Assembly: GCF_030445035.2 (NCBI RefSeq)
Contig: NC_080701.1
Coordinates: 21,606,798-21,670,797 of the forward strand
DNA: 64,000 nt
Reading direction: 5' to 3'
Source: Dasypus novemcinctus
Lineage: Eukaryota; Chordata; Mammalia; Cingulata; Dasypodidae
Part shown: positions 21,380-34,500 of the stretch, piece after piece
Layout of the letters: each line of letters starts with the position of its first letter
How positions within the stretch are numbered: the stretch's first letter is position 1
Notes under the pieces: model-generated
Told to the model about the DNA's origin: nothing
The model's database searches: none
What the model saw: only the letters and a program-made list of their open reading frames with translations
Program-made: the position numbers and the translations under genes

Positions 21380-24300
21380 TGGGGCGCACTGCATTTGGGG
21401 GGGGGGCAGGGCTCAAGAGGAGGCCTTGAATGGGGTTGTCTACCTTGTCAGAGGCGGTGGGGGGGGCCCATCCAGCTGGCTTTTTTTTTTTTTTTTAACT
21501 ATCAATGCAGTGTATTTAATTGGGGGAAATCGCTAGGTTAGACTTCTAGGCATGCTCAATGGAGAACGGGTTGCCCCTGCTTTTTTTGGACTATTCCAGG
21601 GTTTTCCTGGTGAGGGGTTAGTTTAGCAACTCCTCCCTGGAGGAGGTTGCGAGTTCAGTTTCACCCCTAACCAAGTTTTGTTTTCTTGTCCTTGTTTTTG
21701 TTTCTTTGTTTAGTTTTCGGGCTGGACACGCAGCCTTAGGCTGGTCATCTTTTTTATCCTATTCCTGCTTATTGGCTGCAGTTTGACTGTGAAGTAGGAG
21801 GGTGGTCCCTAACCCAGTTGAAATGAGGAGAAGGGGTGGCAGAAGAGCCAGGCTCCAGCTTGGCTCTGATGCATCCTGAGGGTGGACGTGACAGCCTGAG
21901 GATTGAGGCTGGAGAGCGGCCTTTGGAGCATCTACCAGGGCAGATCCCCCCGGAGGACCTCGTAGGAGACCTTTAGAAAGGTGTGGGCGCTCATTCCATC
22001 CCAATGTATAAATCCATCTGCTCCCTTCTGGATGCACTTTGATCCCCAGTACAGTCCTCACTGGGATGTGAATGACAGCCTACCCGCTTAGTTTCTCTGT
22101 CAGGCCCCAAGGGTGAGTTTTATCAGTGTTAAATGTCATAGCCATTGAGAACAGAACAGGCATTTCCCTTGGTACAGCCCGTTACTTGGAAGGTGTGGAG
22201 GTTAAGTATACGATAATTCACATGTGCTAGATCATATCTCTAGCTCAGCATTTTAGATTAGCTTTAAAAGCAGGTACTGTTCGGAAGAGATGGGTCATAG
22301 GTCATCCAGCTAAGCTTTTTTGGTTCATGTTTTCCAGGCGGGAGATGAGGTCTGTTTTTATTGAAGACAGATGATCATGAATCCTTGCCTTGTGGGTTTT
22401 TTTTTTATGGGCCACTATTAGTCTGATTTTAAGTGCTGTGTATTGTATACCTGGTAGGTTTTCTTCCTTTGTATATTTGTGTTGTCCTTTGAATGAAGCC
22501 TTGTCTGCTTGCATGATCAAACCCTATAATCTGATGAGGCTCCATGTATTTAACCGCCAAGAGATACAAAGATAATCTTGAGAGATTTATACTTTTAATA
22601 AAATAAAACTGGGCACAGAAACACTGATTTTAAGGTTATGAGCTGCTGGCTAGAGATTTCCCAGTAGAAGAGCAGAGAAGATTGAGTTTCCCACCCAAAT
22701 TTTAGGGTGTACCTTCTTCCATTAGACAGAAGATACTATCTCCAATGTCTGTGGAAGAGTTTGTTCATCTAGCTTGTGTGGTGAATTGCTACCAGGAACT
22801 TACTGGGACTCTCCTAAAAGGAGAGTCTCTAAAATTTTTACCAGTTAGATCAATTATGTTTTAAATTAAAAACGAATAACTAAAGGAGGAGATAAGGAGG
22901 TGTGCTTTTGCCTAAATAAATCTCTTCCCTTCTTTGTGTCCAAATTTAATGCAGAGACTGAAAACATTTGATCAGAAAAATCCTTAGTGGCTTGAGGGGA
23001 ATCTTACCTTTCTTTTAGGTGGTATAGTTTCCTTAATGCCTGTATCCCATAGGGAATTTTTCTTGACTGCACTCATTGGAGCTATTCTTAATTCAAATTT
23101 GGTTAGGCCTAGTAATCCTGGTACTGGATCTCTCTCTCCCAATCCCCCAACCCCCCCTTTTCTGCAGACTCTTTTGCACTTTTGTCCCCAGAAAACCTTG
23201 GTTTGGGAATTATTTAATTATGAGTGATCAAGATTACAACATACTTAAAGTAGCCTGATTTCAAGAAACCATTCCAAATTCTTAAAACTCCTTGTCTCTG
23301 GTTTTGTCTTCAAATCTTCCTCAAGCAAATTATTGGGCTGGTCAAAGAAAGTGTGCAATATGTGATACTGAAAAAATGAAAATAAATTAGGAACTTTGGA
23401 GATCTCTTAACATTCACTGATGCTTGGAAAAGATGTTATCTTTTGTTTAACTTGTAAAAATCTACCCATTTCTCTCTTTTATAAACTGCTAGATTGCTAC
23501 TGCTAAATTAATTGGCCATATAGTAAATGGATCTATTTCTTATTCAGTGAAGTCTATGTTGGTAATGTGTGAATTTAAACATACTTTAAAATCCAGATTG
23601 TATTACTTTGTTAGAGGGAAAACAAGGACACTAATTGGCAAATACTTGAGAATTCCAAGTTAGAACATTGCTAAAATGAAGTTTGAAAAGCAGATAAATA
23701 TAATTATCTTCAGTAGAGTCTAAAAGCATTCACATTCCCAAACCGTATTTCAGAATTCCTTTTCTGCCCATTATTTCTTACCTTTTGGCCAATGTCACAC
23801 CACAACCTTTTAATACAGACCCAAAAGGGAAAAGTAGAGTGAGGATGTGGTATAGGTTAGAGGTTAAGTACATGGGCTCTGGAATACATCTGAGTGTGTG
23901 TGTTTGTTTAAATAAAGGAACCAAAAAAAAATGTACTGCATGTTCTCTGTGGAAATACAAGGCTTTGAGTTCTGTGTTTCCATAAGGCTTTTGAAGTGGG
24001 TCTTGCCCTGCTATGTTTAACAGTATTTCATGTGGGCCCCCTATAGCTGAACCGTTTACCATACATCATTCTTGGAAGCTTTGATGATTGGTAAAAATAG
24101 TTGGGCTTTTTGCATTCTCTGAGGTCTGAGTGTGCTAAGAAGTGCATTGCGTAGAGTGACCGCAGGCTGAAATAGTGGAATGCTGAGCTCCCACCAGAAA
24201 GAGGTAGACTTCAGGTTCAGTTTCTTAAATAACTTGAAACAAAAGGATTTTTCCTTCCTGAATATAAATATGCTCTGATAGGTTAAAGTGGCCCAGTGAT

Positions 24301-24808
24301 AGCAGATTCAGTAGTTCAACAGTGGGATTTGCTGTTTGTTTTCACTGTTAACCAGATAACAGGCATATGGAGGTAAAAGCATTTAGAAATTGAGTTTCCC
24401 AAATCAGCTTTGTTTATCAAACTTTAAACATGTCAGAAAAGGCCAGGTTACTGAGTATTTTCTCCTGGCCTCACTGATTTTTTCCTTATTCTCTTTTTCT
24501 TCCTGTGTTTTTGCCTGCAGCAGTCAATTAGTCACTCATACTAGTTTGAATAAAGCAAATGTTTGGCAAAAACATAACTGTTTTTGACTCCTTCCCCTCA
24601 TGGCTTATTGAAGATGCTGCATGATTTTGTCTTTTGAACCAGGATGTTTCAGCTGTGAAATGCACTCGCTGTAAGCACTGAGCTGAGTGCATGGAAACTG
24701 TTATGCCTCTCATTTTATGTGATCTCCTAATTGGTATGTAGCAAAATATAATTTTCTAAAACTGTTTCGTTGCTTGTTTTTTAATAAAATCATGTAAATA
24801 CTAAAATA
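21380..24808 (+). other. PLEKHA2: PLEKHA2 3' UTR
   Basis: About 3.4 kb of non-coding sequence between the PLEKHA2 stop and the last good poly(A) signal, without DAS-SINE copies. AATAAA-type signals also occur at 22597-22607 and 24549-24554, so shorter 3' ends are possible. A G-rich patch just after the stop (about 21399-21470, two runs of 8-10 G) could fold as a G-quadruplex. The extent is inferred from signals and from the long 3' UTR known for this gene in other mammals. Confidence 0.7.
24783..24788 (+). terminator. PLEKHA2: Poly(A) signal of PLEKHA2
   Basis: AATAAA followed about 25 bases later by a GU-rich element (ggttgtgtttttct, 24810-24823), the textbook arrangement. It sits about 330 bp before the HTRA4 start codon, so cleavage here separates the two same-strand genes. 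Confidence 0.7.
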
Positions 24809-25116
24809 CGGTTGTGTTTTTCTAACGCTGACCTGTCCGTGGGTGGGTGATTTCTCTCGTCAGTCTGCCCCCAATTAATGGGTTTACGGATAGATGTAGG
24901 CTTAGGGACCGCCCTTCATTGCCTCGGGGTGGGCCTGGTCCCGGGTGGGGGAGTGGGGATCTGGGGGTGTGTGTGCAGAGGTCTGCCAGACTCGGCCCCT
25001 TAAAGTCTGGGAGGCTGCACCCCGGACCGGAGGGAGCGTGGCTCGTTGGAGAGCTCTTGCGGGTCCGGAGGGGAGTGACTGGAAAAGCACACGCGAAGAA
25101 GGAAGCGAGCGGCAGG

Positions 25117-25585
25117 ATGAGCAGGCGTCCGCCGCGGCCCGCGAGCCTCGGGCTGGCGCTCCTGCTGGGGCTGCTGCTGCTGCCCGGGGTCGAGGCGTGG
25201 CGCCTCCGGGTCCGGCCGCCCTGCCCCGCGGCCTGCGAGCCCACCCGCTGCCCGCCGCTGCCCAGCTGCCCGGCGGGCGCGCCGCCCGTGCCCGACCGCT
25301 GCGGCTGCTGCCGCGTGTGCCCGGCGGCCGAGGGCGAGGCCTGCGGCGGCGCGCGCGCGCGGCCCTGCGCCTCGGGCCTCCAGTGCGGCGCGCCGCCCGG
25401 CCCGCGGCGCTTCGGCGGCGCCGCGCCCGGCACGTGCGGCTGCGCGGCGGCGGGCGCGGCCGTGTGCGGCAGCGACGGGCGCACCTACCGCAGCCTGTGC
25501 GCGCTGCGCGCCGAGAACCGCGCCGCGCGCCTGCGCGGGGCCCTCCCGGCCGTGCCGGTGCAGAAGGGAGGCTGCGGGGAGCGAG
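25117..25585 (+). CDS. HTRA4: HTRA4 exon 1: signal peptide, IGFBP and Kazal modules
   Basis: Starts [20 protein letters not shown]; donor gtgagc begins at 25586. Contains 156 codons plus one base. It is extremely GC-rich, with nearly every third position G or C, unlike exons 3-9 of the same gene. Confidence 0.96.
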
Positions 25586-28500
25586 GTGAGCGCGGCAGCC
25601 GCGCGGGGCCCTCTCTGCACTCCCCGCAGGCGGGGACGCCGACAGCCCCTCGCGCCAGCCGCGCGGCCTCCCTCCCCGTCGCCTCAGGGCCGCAGCCCTT
25701 TCCTGTCCCTGGCTTTCCTCTTAGATGTCCATCTTGACCACTTTCTCTGGGCTTTCCCCCCTTTTCCTCTCCACGCCATTTAAATGCCGGCTTCCATTAA
25801 GGCTGTTTAAAAAAAGGCAACTGGAAGTGACAGGTCTGGTCCCCTCCAGGCAGAGCCTCACGACCCCGTAGTGAAACACTTGAGAGGGAGAGGCCGAGCG
25901 GAGGAGGGGGAAGGCGGCGGCGCGAGCTGAGATAGGACGCGTGGGGCGGGAAAGGAGCCCGGGCGTCACCGCCCGCCGAGACTGGAGGGTTTCTTTGCAG
26001 GCACCAGGAGCGCGGGGCGGCTCAGGAGCGCGCACAACTTCATCGCGGCCGTGGTGGAGCAGGTGGCGCCCTCTGTGGTTCACTTGCAGCTGTTCCGCAG
26101 GTAAAGCGAGGAGGAGCCGGAAGTGCAACGACGCAGCCCACCGTTTCTGCCCCAGGCCCTGTGCTACTGCTTCACCTGCATCTTTTTTTTTCAAGATTTA
26201 TTTATCCCCACCCCCACCCCTTGTTGTCTGCTCTCTCTGTTCCTTCGCTGGGTGCTCTCCTGTGTCTGTTCCTCTCCTGTTTCGGAGGCCCCGGGAACCC
26301 ACCTGGAACCTTCCATGTGGGACAGAGGCGCTCAGTCCCCTGAGCCACCTCAGGTTCCTGCTTTGTTGGGTCTCTCCTCTTTGTGTGTCCTTGTTGCATC
26401 GTCTTGAGTCAGATCGTCGAGCCTGTCCTTGTGCCTGCTCGTTGTCTTGCTCTCTACCCCAGGAGGCACCAGAACGCACCAGGACCTCCCATGTGGTAGG
26501 GAGCACTCACTCACTTGAGCCACACGGCTTCCCTTACCAGCATCTTTTTAATCTTAACCACTGTGAGGAAATCGAGGCTCAACGAGATGAGTAACCTGTC
26601 CAAGGTGTTTAACCAAAGAAAGGCACAGGAATTCTGAATTCCAAATCTGGACTGCTTCTCTGTCCCTAGGTGTCTGGGCTTTCTCCCTCCCTCATTTCCC
26701 AAGGAGTTTAAGCTCAGATGTAAGAGCTAAGAGCATTTTAGTGGTGATCTTGCCCAGCCCCTTTGTTTGGGTGGAAGGACATCCAGAACCAGAGAGGGGA
26801 GTACTTTGTCTTTGTCACAAAGCCAGTTAGTGGAACCTAAACCAGAACCCAGACTTCTTGACACCCTCCTTGCCTAGGTCGTCACTACGGTGTCACCCGG
26901 CCCACTTTTGCCCATAACACTGTGATTAGGTTAGGCCTCTTTGGTACAGAGAACCCAGAGCTGCTGCACTTACTGGTTCTGAAGTAGGGTGCATCCCTGG
27001 AAAGGGAGAGTTGGAACCAGGTTTCTATCAGGTACCCTTGCACAAGAAGTGGCCCCTGCAATGCAGAGTCTGCTTACACATGGAAAAAATGAAAACCCAA
27101 ACGGGGGGGAAAAGTGACATACCTGTGAAAACTGTGATGGAGCTTTATTTAATGGACGTGAGTTTCCAGGTTCTCAGGCTGTGGCTGGATCCCGGGGTTT
27201 TCCTGTCCCTTGCTTATCCGCTCTTGTCTTGCTGAGACAGGTCACCTCTCAGTGGCAAGGATCTTCCTGCATCCAGTGGCTCTGGGTTCCTCGTGTCTGA
27301 GGATGGGCTCATTGTCACCAATGCTCACGTAATCACTAACCAGCAGCGGATCCAGGTGGAGCTGCAGAGTGGCATCCAGTATGAAGCCACTGTCAAGGAC
27401 GTTGACCACAAACTGGACCTTGCACTGATTAAGATAGAGCCAGATGTGAGTATGTGAGGGCCCAATAAGAGTCTGCATATTTGGGGTTTTTCCATCAATT
27501 TGCTGGTATTTCCCCCCCACTCCACCTCCATACCATCCTTTTTTTTTTTTTTTTAACCTAGTGTATGCTTTTTTCTAGTTTATTTTCTTTCTGTTCTCAT
27601 TTCCTCTTCTATTTATTTTCTTCTATGCCTGCCTGTGCATCCAAAACAATTTCTACTAACTATCGAGCAGTCCCATTGTCTCCTCTTTTTGAACAGGATG
27701 CTGCTTCTGGGGAACTTACTTCTCTGCTTGCCTTAGAATACCAGAAATTATTGTAATGGCCTCCAAGCTGCTAAGGATACTTTGAGGACCTTGCTACACA
27801 AAGTGTGGTCTATACACCAGTAGCATCGATGGCACCTGAGAGAATTTTTAGATACCAGAATTTGCATTTTAATAGATCCCCGGGTGATATATGTGCCCAT
27901 TAAAGTTTGAGAAGCACTGCCTGGGTGATCTCCGTTCTGTTTGTGGCTTACTAACTTTTTTCTCTCTTTCAATTCTTGCACAGTTATTTATTATGCGATT
28001 TTACTGAGATATGCTCACATGCCATATGCTCTGTTGTGGCTTATTAACTTCGTAAACGTCGAGCTGGAGTGGTGCTAAGCAAATTGTTAATGTCACTTTC
28101 TGTTCATCAGTTATCAGTGGTCTGGTTTACTTGTACTGATTTCTACAAAGCAATAATTTCAGACCTTAGAGATGATTCTGATCCTCTTAACAAGTGAGAG
28201 TTTATGGGGGGTTGGAATTTGAGAAAGAAGCATAAAGGCAATTGTAGAACTTGTGCGGGTGATGATCCTTAAATTCTAAGTGCCAAAATGGTAGAGACTG
28301 TGTCATATGTGTGTTGCACACAAATATTGGTTGATTCTCGTCTTGATTTGTGCTTCATCCTTTCTGTCCTCCTCACTCCTCCTTGTGCATGTACAGACTG
28401 ACCTTCCCGTGTTGCTGCTGGGAAGATCGTCGGACCTTCGGGCTGGAGAGTTCGTGGTGGCCTTGGGCAGCCCGTTTTCTCTGCAGAATACAGTGACTGC

Positions 28501-31500
28501 AGGAATTGTCAGCACTACACAGAGAGGAGGCAAAGAGCTAGGCCTGAAGGATTCAGACATGGACTATATCCAGACCGATGCCATAATTAATGTGAGTCCC
28601 TCAGGAAATCTGTCCTCAGCCTGTAAGATACTGGCAGAACAGTGAGAAGATTTCAGTGACCTCTTTTTCCCTTTGGCCTGTGGAGGATGCCCAGAGTTCA
28701 GTTAGAGCCTTATAAGAGGGGTGGAGTGCCACCTGTCAATGTGATACCTGGCATCCGTGACATCGGGGGGTCTGTAGAGAGGTCACCACCACTGTCGAAG
28801 GGGGCAGTACTTTTGCTGCTGTGTTTGACTTTGGTGTTGGAGATGGTGGAGGCACAATTTTGCCTGCCTTGGGGGCACAGGGGTTCACTGGAGGAGGCTG
28901 CTTTTGGTAAACCTCTTCACGGAACTGTGTATAAATGATGAGGAGAGATGTTATCCCTGGACCTTACTGATGGCTTTTCAAATTCTGTTTTCAGCACGGG
29001 AACTCCGGGGGGCCTCTGGTGAACTTGGTAAGTGGCCCCTTTTGTTGCTACTTTATGTTTCTTTCTTTCAAAGATTTTACAGATTTCGTGATGCAGATAG
29101 GGGTGTCACTCTTGTGTAGAGGTAGGTGCAACTGCGCTTTTCTATTCTTGGATCTTAAATGAATGGTTAGGAAAAATTTAAGATCCGTGATGGATTTATC
29201 ACCCTGTTGTATGATCTCTTCCAACCGAGAGCTGCCAGGGTTCTAGCTTATGCAAAGTTTTTCTCTTCAACGTGTTTTCTGTTTTCATTGCATAGTTACC
29301 TAAGTCCCGAGTATTAAATTTAAATTTATGTCAAACGACCGACTGTACTGTTATGTATATCCTTGAAGAGCCCCCTGTTGCTGCATATGAATAGCTGTTA
29401 CCCAGAAATGCTAACTACACCATGTGCCCCATCCAGGTTTTCAGTCTTGACCTGTTTATAGATGAGAGAAAAGCCAAATCAAGAATCCATTGTTCTGTCA
29501 TGTATTTTACCCTTAAACTTGATTCAGTGTCTTCATTGGAAGGGCCAGGGTCTCTAGTTGCTTAAGTACATGTGAAAACATAAAAGAGCACACGGATGTT
29601 TAACATACAGTCTGTGTTAATGGACTCCATTTGAGCTGATTGTTTTTGGTTTGTCTATAAATATTTACTTGCTTTTAGGAGGATGAATTGTTTGTAAAAT
29701 AACTGAGCACTTTTCACTCCAAACGTTGTGGGTAATTTATTGTGCCTCCCGTCTCCATGGCTTTACCAGAACAGAGACCAAATGCAGGCATATCCCAGTC
29801 CTACTGAATTAGAATTTGTATTTTTTTCTAGTCTGTGGAATTTCTTTAATTATTTAAACAATGGAGCACAAAGGTAACAGTTTCAAGTACATTCTGATAC
29901 ATGTTTTTGACAGGAATAGATATGTATTTAGTCATGAAGGAGGTTGGCATGCATACATTTTACATACTTAGTATTGTCATCCCTGAAGATGGAGAAGTGG
30001 GCATTTTCTCTGGTGGAGGCGGGCTGCAGCTCTTCATTTCCTGTATTTAGTTTCTCTACCAGGTGGCTTGCTCTTCTGAAGCCCTTTCTTTGCCCATGAA
30101 AAAGAGAATTCTGAATGTAAAGCAGTGAAGGGGACTTAAAAAGAGGGACAGGGAGATAGAATCTGCATTTGGGTAAGATCAAAAGTCTCCTTTCTGTCTC
30201 TCCTAGGACCTAACAAAGTAATGCCTAAAGAATGAGGAAATACATAAAGAGGAAATATTTGCTACTTGATATCTTTAGTTTCCTAAGGTCAATTTTGCTA
30301 ATTCTTCGAAACAGTTGCAGAAAATTGAAGTGTTGCAGAAAATTGAACAGCCCTTTGCCCTTTCCATCTTTACTTTTGTTCCATTTAAGTAATTAAAAGG
30401 CAGATACTCCTGGGGGACTAGCTTCACCTCTTTCTCTACTTGTTATGGTTTCGCTCTGTTCAGTCTGCACCCAACTTGGTAACTGAATAATGTCGCCTCC
30501 CTTGCCAGGATGGTGATGTGATTGGCATAAATACACTGAAGGTGACCGCAGGAATCTCCTTTGCAATTCCCTCAGATCGAATTCGACAGTTCTTGGCAGA
30601 ATTCCATGAGCGCCAGTTGAAAGGTGAAGGGAGATAATATTTTTTGGTCCCCTATTTTTTTCTCAGGCACACTCAGTCTTTTGCAGAGACAGCCGTTCGA
30701 ATTCTCTAGAACACTGTGCTGCTGGTCCCCAGCTCCTGTAATGGAGATTTGGGTGGCGAAATTGGGGGATTTGGCACAAAAACCAAGCATGAGTTGTACC
30801 AGAAATATTTGGATTAAGCCATAGTGGAAATGATACTCCTAGGCTGGAGGTGGGTGGGAGGAGTGTATTGTGCTAATGACAAAGGTTCTCTGAAGCATGT
30901 ATTTCATGGCTGACAGCCTGAAAGGTAAACTATAAGAAGGATACTGTGTGACTCTGGTGTCTTTTAAGCATGGCCAGAAGGAAAGAAAGTTTTTGTTATT
31001 AGTAATAAATTATGATTTCCCTTTGCAGGAAAAGCTCTTTCACAGAAGAAATATCTGGGTCTGCGAATGCTGCCCCTCTCTATGAAGTAAGCACGTGTTT
31101 GAATATGTCGGGGTGGTTTTTCAGAAGCAAAAGCCAGAGCTGGACGGTCTTAACAGGGAAGCTTTAGCGTTTGGGCTACACCTAAGAGCCCCTTGTGCCC
31201 TCATCGGCCCTGTTTGTCACAGGGTGTCTGTCTACCTTAGCCCGCATCTGCATTAGCTGGACTTTTTTTTTTTTTTAAAGATTTATTTATTTATTTATTT
31301 CTCTCCCCTTCTCCCCTCCACCCTCATTGTCTGTTCTCTTTGTCTATTTGCTGCGTCTTCTTTATCCGCTTTTGTTGTCAGCAGCATGGGAAACTGTGTT
31401 TCTTTTTGTTGCGTCATCTTGTGTCATCTCTCCGTGCGTGTGGTGCCATTCTTAGGCAGGCTGCACTTTTTTTCGCGCTGGGCTGTTCTCCTTACGGGGC

Positions 31501-34500
31501 GCACTCCTTGCGCATGGGGCTCCCCTACGCGGGGGACAACCCTGCGTGGCACGGCACTCCTTGCGTGCATCAGCCCTGCGCATGGGCCAGCTCCACACGG
31601 GTCAAGGAGGCCTGGAGTTTGAACCGCGGACCTCCCATGTGGTAGACGGATGCCCTAACCACTGGGCCAAGCCCACTTCCCTAGCTGGAATTTCAGGTGT
31701 ATCTTTCACTGTGCTTACATTTTACAATGTTCCAGTGGTTTTAGGCTTCTGTATAGAGGATCCAGCCACCCCTACAGAAGAAAAATTGCAGTGGGCTTGA
31801 CAAAATCCTCTCTGGCCCTTGTAAACTTTGAGCAGAACAGAGCACCTGCTAAAGAGTTAGAGGTTTTTACCAGGGATCAGGCAGATTAATTCACTGTGCC
31901 TCTTACTCATGCGAATGCTCTTCTCACTTCTCTTAGCCTTCTCCAAGAAATGAAAAGGCAGGATCCAGATTTCCCTGATGTGAGTTCTGGGGTTTTTGTA
32001 TATGAAGTGATTCAAGGAACAGCTGCTGAAAGGTAAGAGAAGTGCAGGTGTGCTGGGGTAAGTGTCTGGGGTCTAGACTTGTGCTGTCTAGTACCAGTGG
32101 CCACTATCCACATGTGGCTTTTTTTAAGATTTATTTATTTATTCTACCCCCCTTGTTGTTTGAGCTTGCTGTCTGCTTCCTATCTGCTTGTGTTTTTTTA
32201 GGAGGCACTGGAGATTGAACCCAGGACCTCCCATATAGGAGGGAGGCCAATTGTTTGAGTCATCTCTGCTCCTTGCTTGTTGTGCCTGTTTCCTTGTTGT
32301 GTATCCTTGTTGCATCAGCTCCTTGTGTCAACTCACTGTACCAGCCCATCGCATCAGCTTGCTGTCTTGCTCGTCTTCTTTAGGAGGCAGTGGAACCTGA
32401 GCCTGGGACCTCTCATTTGGTAGGCAGGCACCCAACTGCCCGAGCAATATCCGCTTCCCCCCACATGTGCCTTTTGAACACTGACGTGTTTGGGGCTAGT
32501 GGGATTGAGGAAATTAATTTTTAAGGTAGTTTTATTGAAATATATTCACATACTATACAGTCTATCCAAAGCGTACAGTCAATGGCTTTTAGTATAATCA
32601 GTGTGTGCATTCATCACCACAAAAAAATTTAAAACAATTGCATTACTACAAAAGAAAACCTCCACACCCCATAGCAGTCACCTCTCAATCCCTCTATCCT
32701 TCCCCAGCCTACAAAACCATTAATCTATCTTTATAAATTGATTTATATTTATATTTTATATATGTAGAGTCATAGAATATGTAGTACTTTTGATATTGAA
32801 GCTGGTGTCTGGGTTCTTGGCTATGTCACATAAAAGAATTTAAGACATCTCAGGACAATGCAAGGTGTTGGTGGAGGGTTGATGTATGGGATCCCTGTAT
32901 GTTGTTACGCATGTTTGCTTTGTAAGTTCACAATTTTTACTATACACTTAACTGTTTATGTGTGTTCATATATAAATGACATAAAGATAAAATAATAGGG
33001 AGGGTTGGGGGAAAATACTTTGGTTAGTAGTAATATTTTGACAATGCTCTTTAATCATTGGTTAAAAAGGTTTAACAACAATGTAAGGTGTTGGTGGTAG
33101 GGTGAGTTATGCGAGTCCTGCATGATGTTATATATGTTTGTTTCATAAGTTCACAACTATTACTATACACTTGTTGTTTACGTATGTTTTTGTGTGGGTG
33201 ATGTATTTCAATAAATTAGTTTAAAAAAATTTAAGGACATGCCATAGGGGTAGGCAAGGGAGTGAAGAATTTATTAAGAAATTAGAAAAGGGGAAAAGTG
33301 GGAGGGGTGGGGAGTGGGGCATATGGGAATCACCTTATTTTTTTTATGTGACATTTTATGTAATCTGTCTTTTAAAAATAAATAAAAAATAGATTATAAC
33401 AAAAAAATTAGAAAAGAGATAGCTACACACCTGAGACATGGGTGTGGGCTATGCTACAGGTTGAGACATGCGCCCCCTCTCTAGGGGTTTCTGGTTTTAT
33501 TGGCTGTCATTGGGGGTGAGGGTTTGTGCTGATTGGAGTACTTAGGCCGAAGAGGGGGAAAATTCATTGGGTCATTTGATTTCGAGGGGTTTCTGTCCGG
33601 TGGTAATTGGCTTCTGGCTACCGTCCTTGAGCCCTGAGCTGGTGTGAGGTGTTTACGAAAGCAAGCGGGTGGTGACGGTGGGGCCCTTTCTGTATCTTTC
33701 TTTCTTTCTGCCACTTGAGAATGTTGCAAGTTACATTTTGATAACCAGCTGCTGGGTGGGAGTTGCTGGCTGTCTTCTGGTAACTTGCTGGTGTTAACCT
33801 GTCTGTGTGAGTTAGCAGGCTGCAGACTGTGCCCAGGATTTTCTTCCAGGTAAATCATTGCATTTTCTGCTCTCCTCCTTAGGTTCTTATTCTATCCTGC
33901 TTCCCTATGTGTCTGGTTTCTTTGACTTAGCATAACGGTTTTGTTTTTTGGTGGTTTTTTTTTTTTTTTTGCCTAATACTAACATCTTTTAACATTAAAA
34001 TACATAACATTTGTTCCGTTTCAAAGAAAAAGTCATATATGCAATATTACCCATATTCATACTTCACATTAAGTTTTATTATGCTAGACAGTCCCATGTT
34101 ACATTTTTTAGCTTTCCTTTTAGTAATATGCATGGCCTTAGACTTTCCCTTTCAACCACTGTCACACCCATATAACAGCACTGCTAGTTACAAACACCTC
34201 AATGTGCTTTCACCTTTTCTGTTCATTTCCAAATATTAAGGAAATGAATTTTTAATGTTATTTAATTGTAATTCATTTAAAAAACACAAGCAGCATATAA
34301 TATTTTCCCTTTTAACACAACTTTATTGTTTTGGAACAACTGCATTTCACTTATTTTTTAAAAAAGACTTATTTATTTCTCCCCACCCCCTCATTATTTG
34401 CATTTGCTGTGTCTGTTTGTTGTGTGCTGGTCCTTTTTTTTGGGGCGGGGCACTAGGAACCAAACCTGGGACCTCCCATGTGGAAGGGAGGTACTTAACC

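Larger units (their letters stand above)
24830..26110 (+). promoter_or_regulatory. HTRA4: HTRA4 promoter region and CpG-rich 5' end
   Basis: CpG becomes dense from about 24900 through exon 1 and exon 2 (by eye, not computed). No clear TATA box is seen. The promoter and 5' UTR must fit in the roughly 300 bp between the PLEKHA2 poly(A) signal and the ATG at 25117. Confidence 0.55.
32791..33860 (-). mobile_element. Solo LTR of a class I-like ERV, carrying two L1 inserts
   Basis: On the minus strand the order is a U3-like part with 'ccaatcagcac' and 'gccaataaaacc' boxes, a poly(A)-signal region, then a CT-rich end 'agaacccagacaccagctt'. It sits inside an older L1 3' end and is itself interrupted by L1 pieces at 32849-33227 and 33291-33404. 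The right edge is approximate. Family assignment is inference from layout; a fossil. Confidence 0.5.
32515..34250 (-). mobile_element. Old L1 3' UTR, split by an LTR
   Basis: 'tttattgaaatatattcaca ... gtataatcagtgtgtgcatt' (32525-32620) and 'acatcttttaacattaaaat ... tatgctagacagtcccatgt' (33985-34110) recur in the same order in the L1 at 53760-54370. So both are one minus-strand L1 end with the 32791-33860 LTR inside it. Confidence 0.6.

Noticed and set aside
24847-25116. Upstream in-frame ATG extending HTRA4 by 90 residues
   Set aside because: It would bury the signal peptide and has no counterpart in other HTRA4 proteins.
24945-25620. Long open frames in other frames and on the minus strand over HTRA4 exon 1
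   Set aside because: High GC removes stop codons. Only the 25117 frame shows signal peptide, Cys modules and correct splicing.
33481-33858. 125-codon minus-strand open frame
   Set aside because: Falls inside the solo LTR; Pro/Ser/Gln-rich chance frame without any domain.
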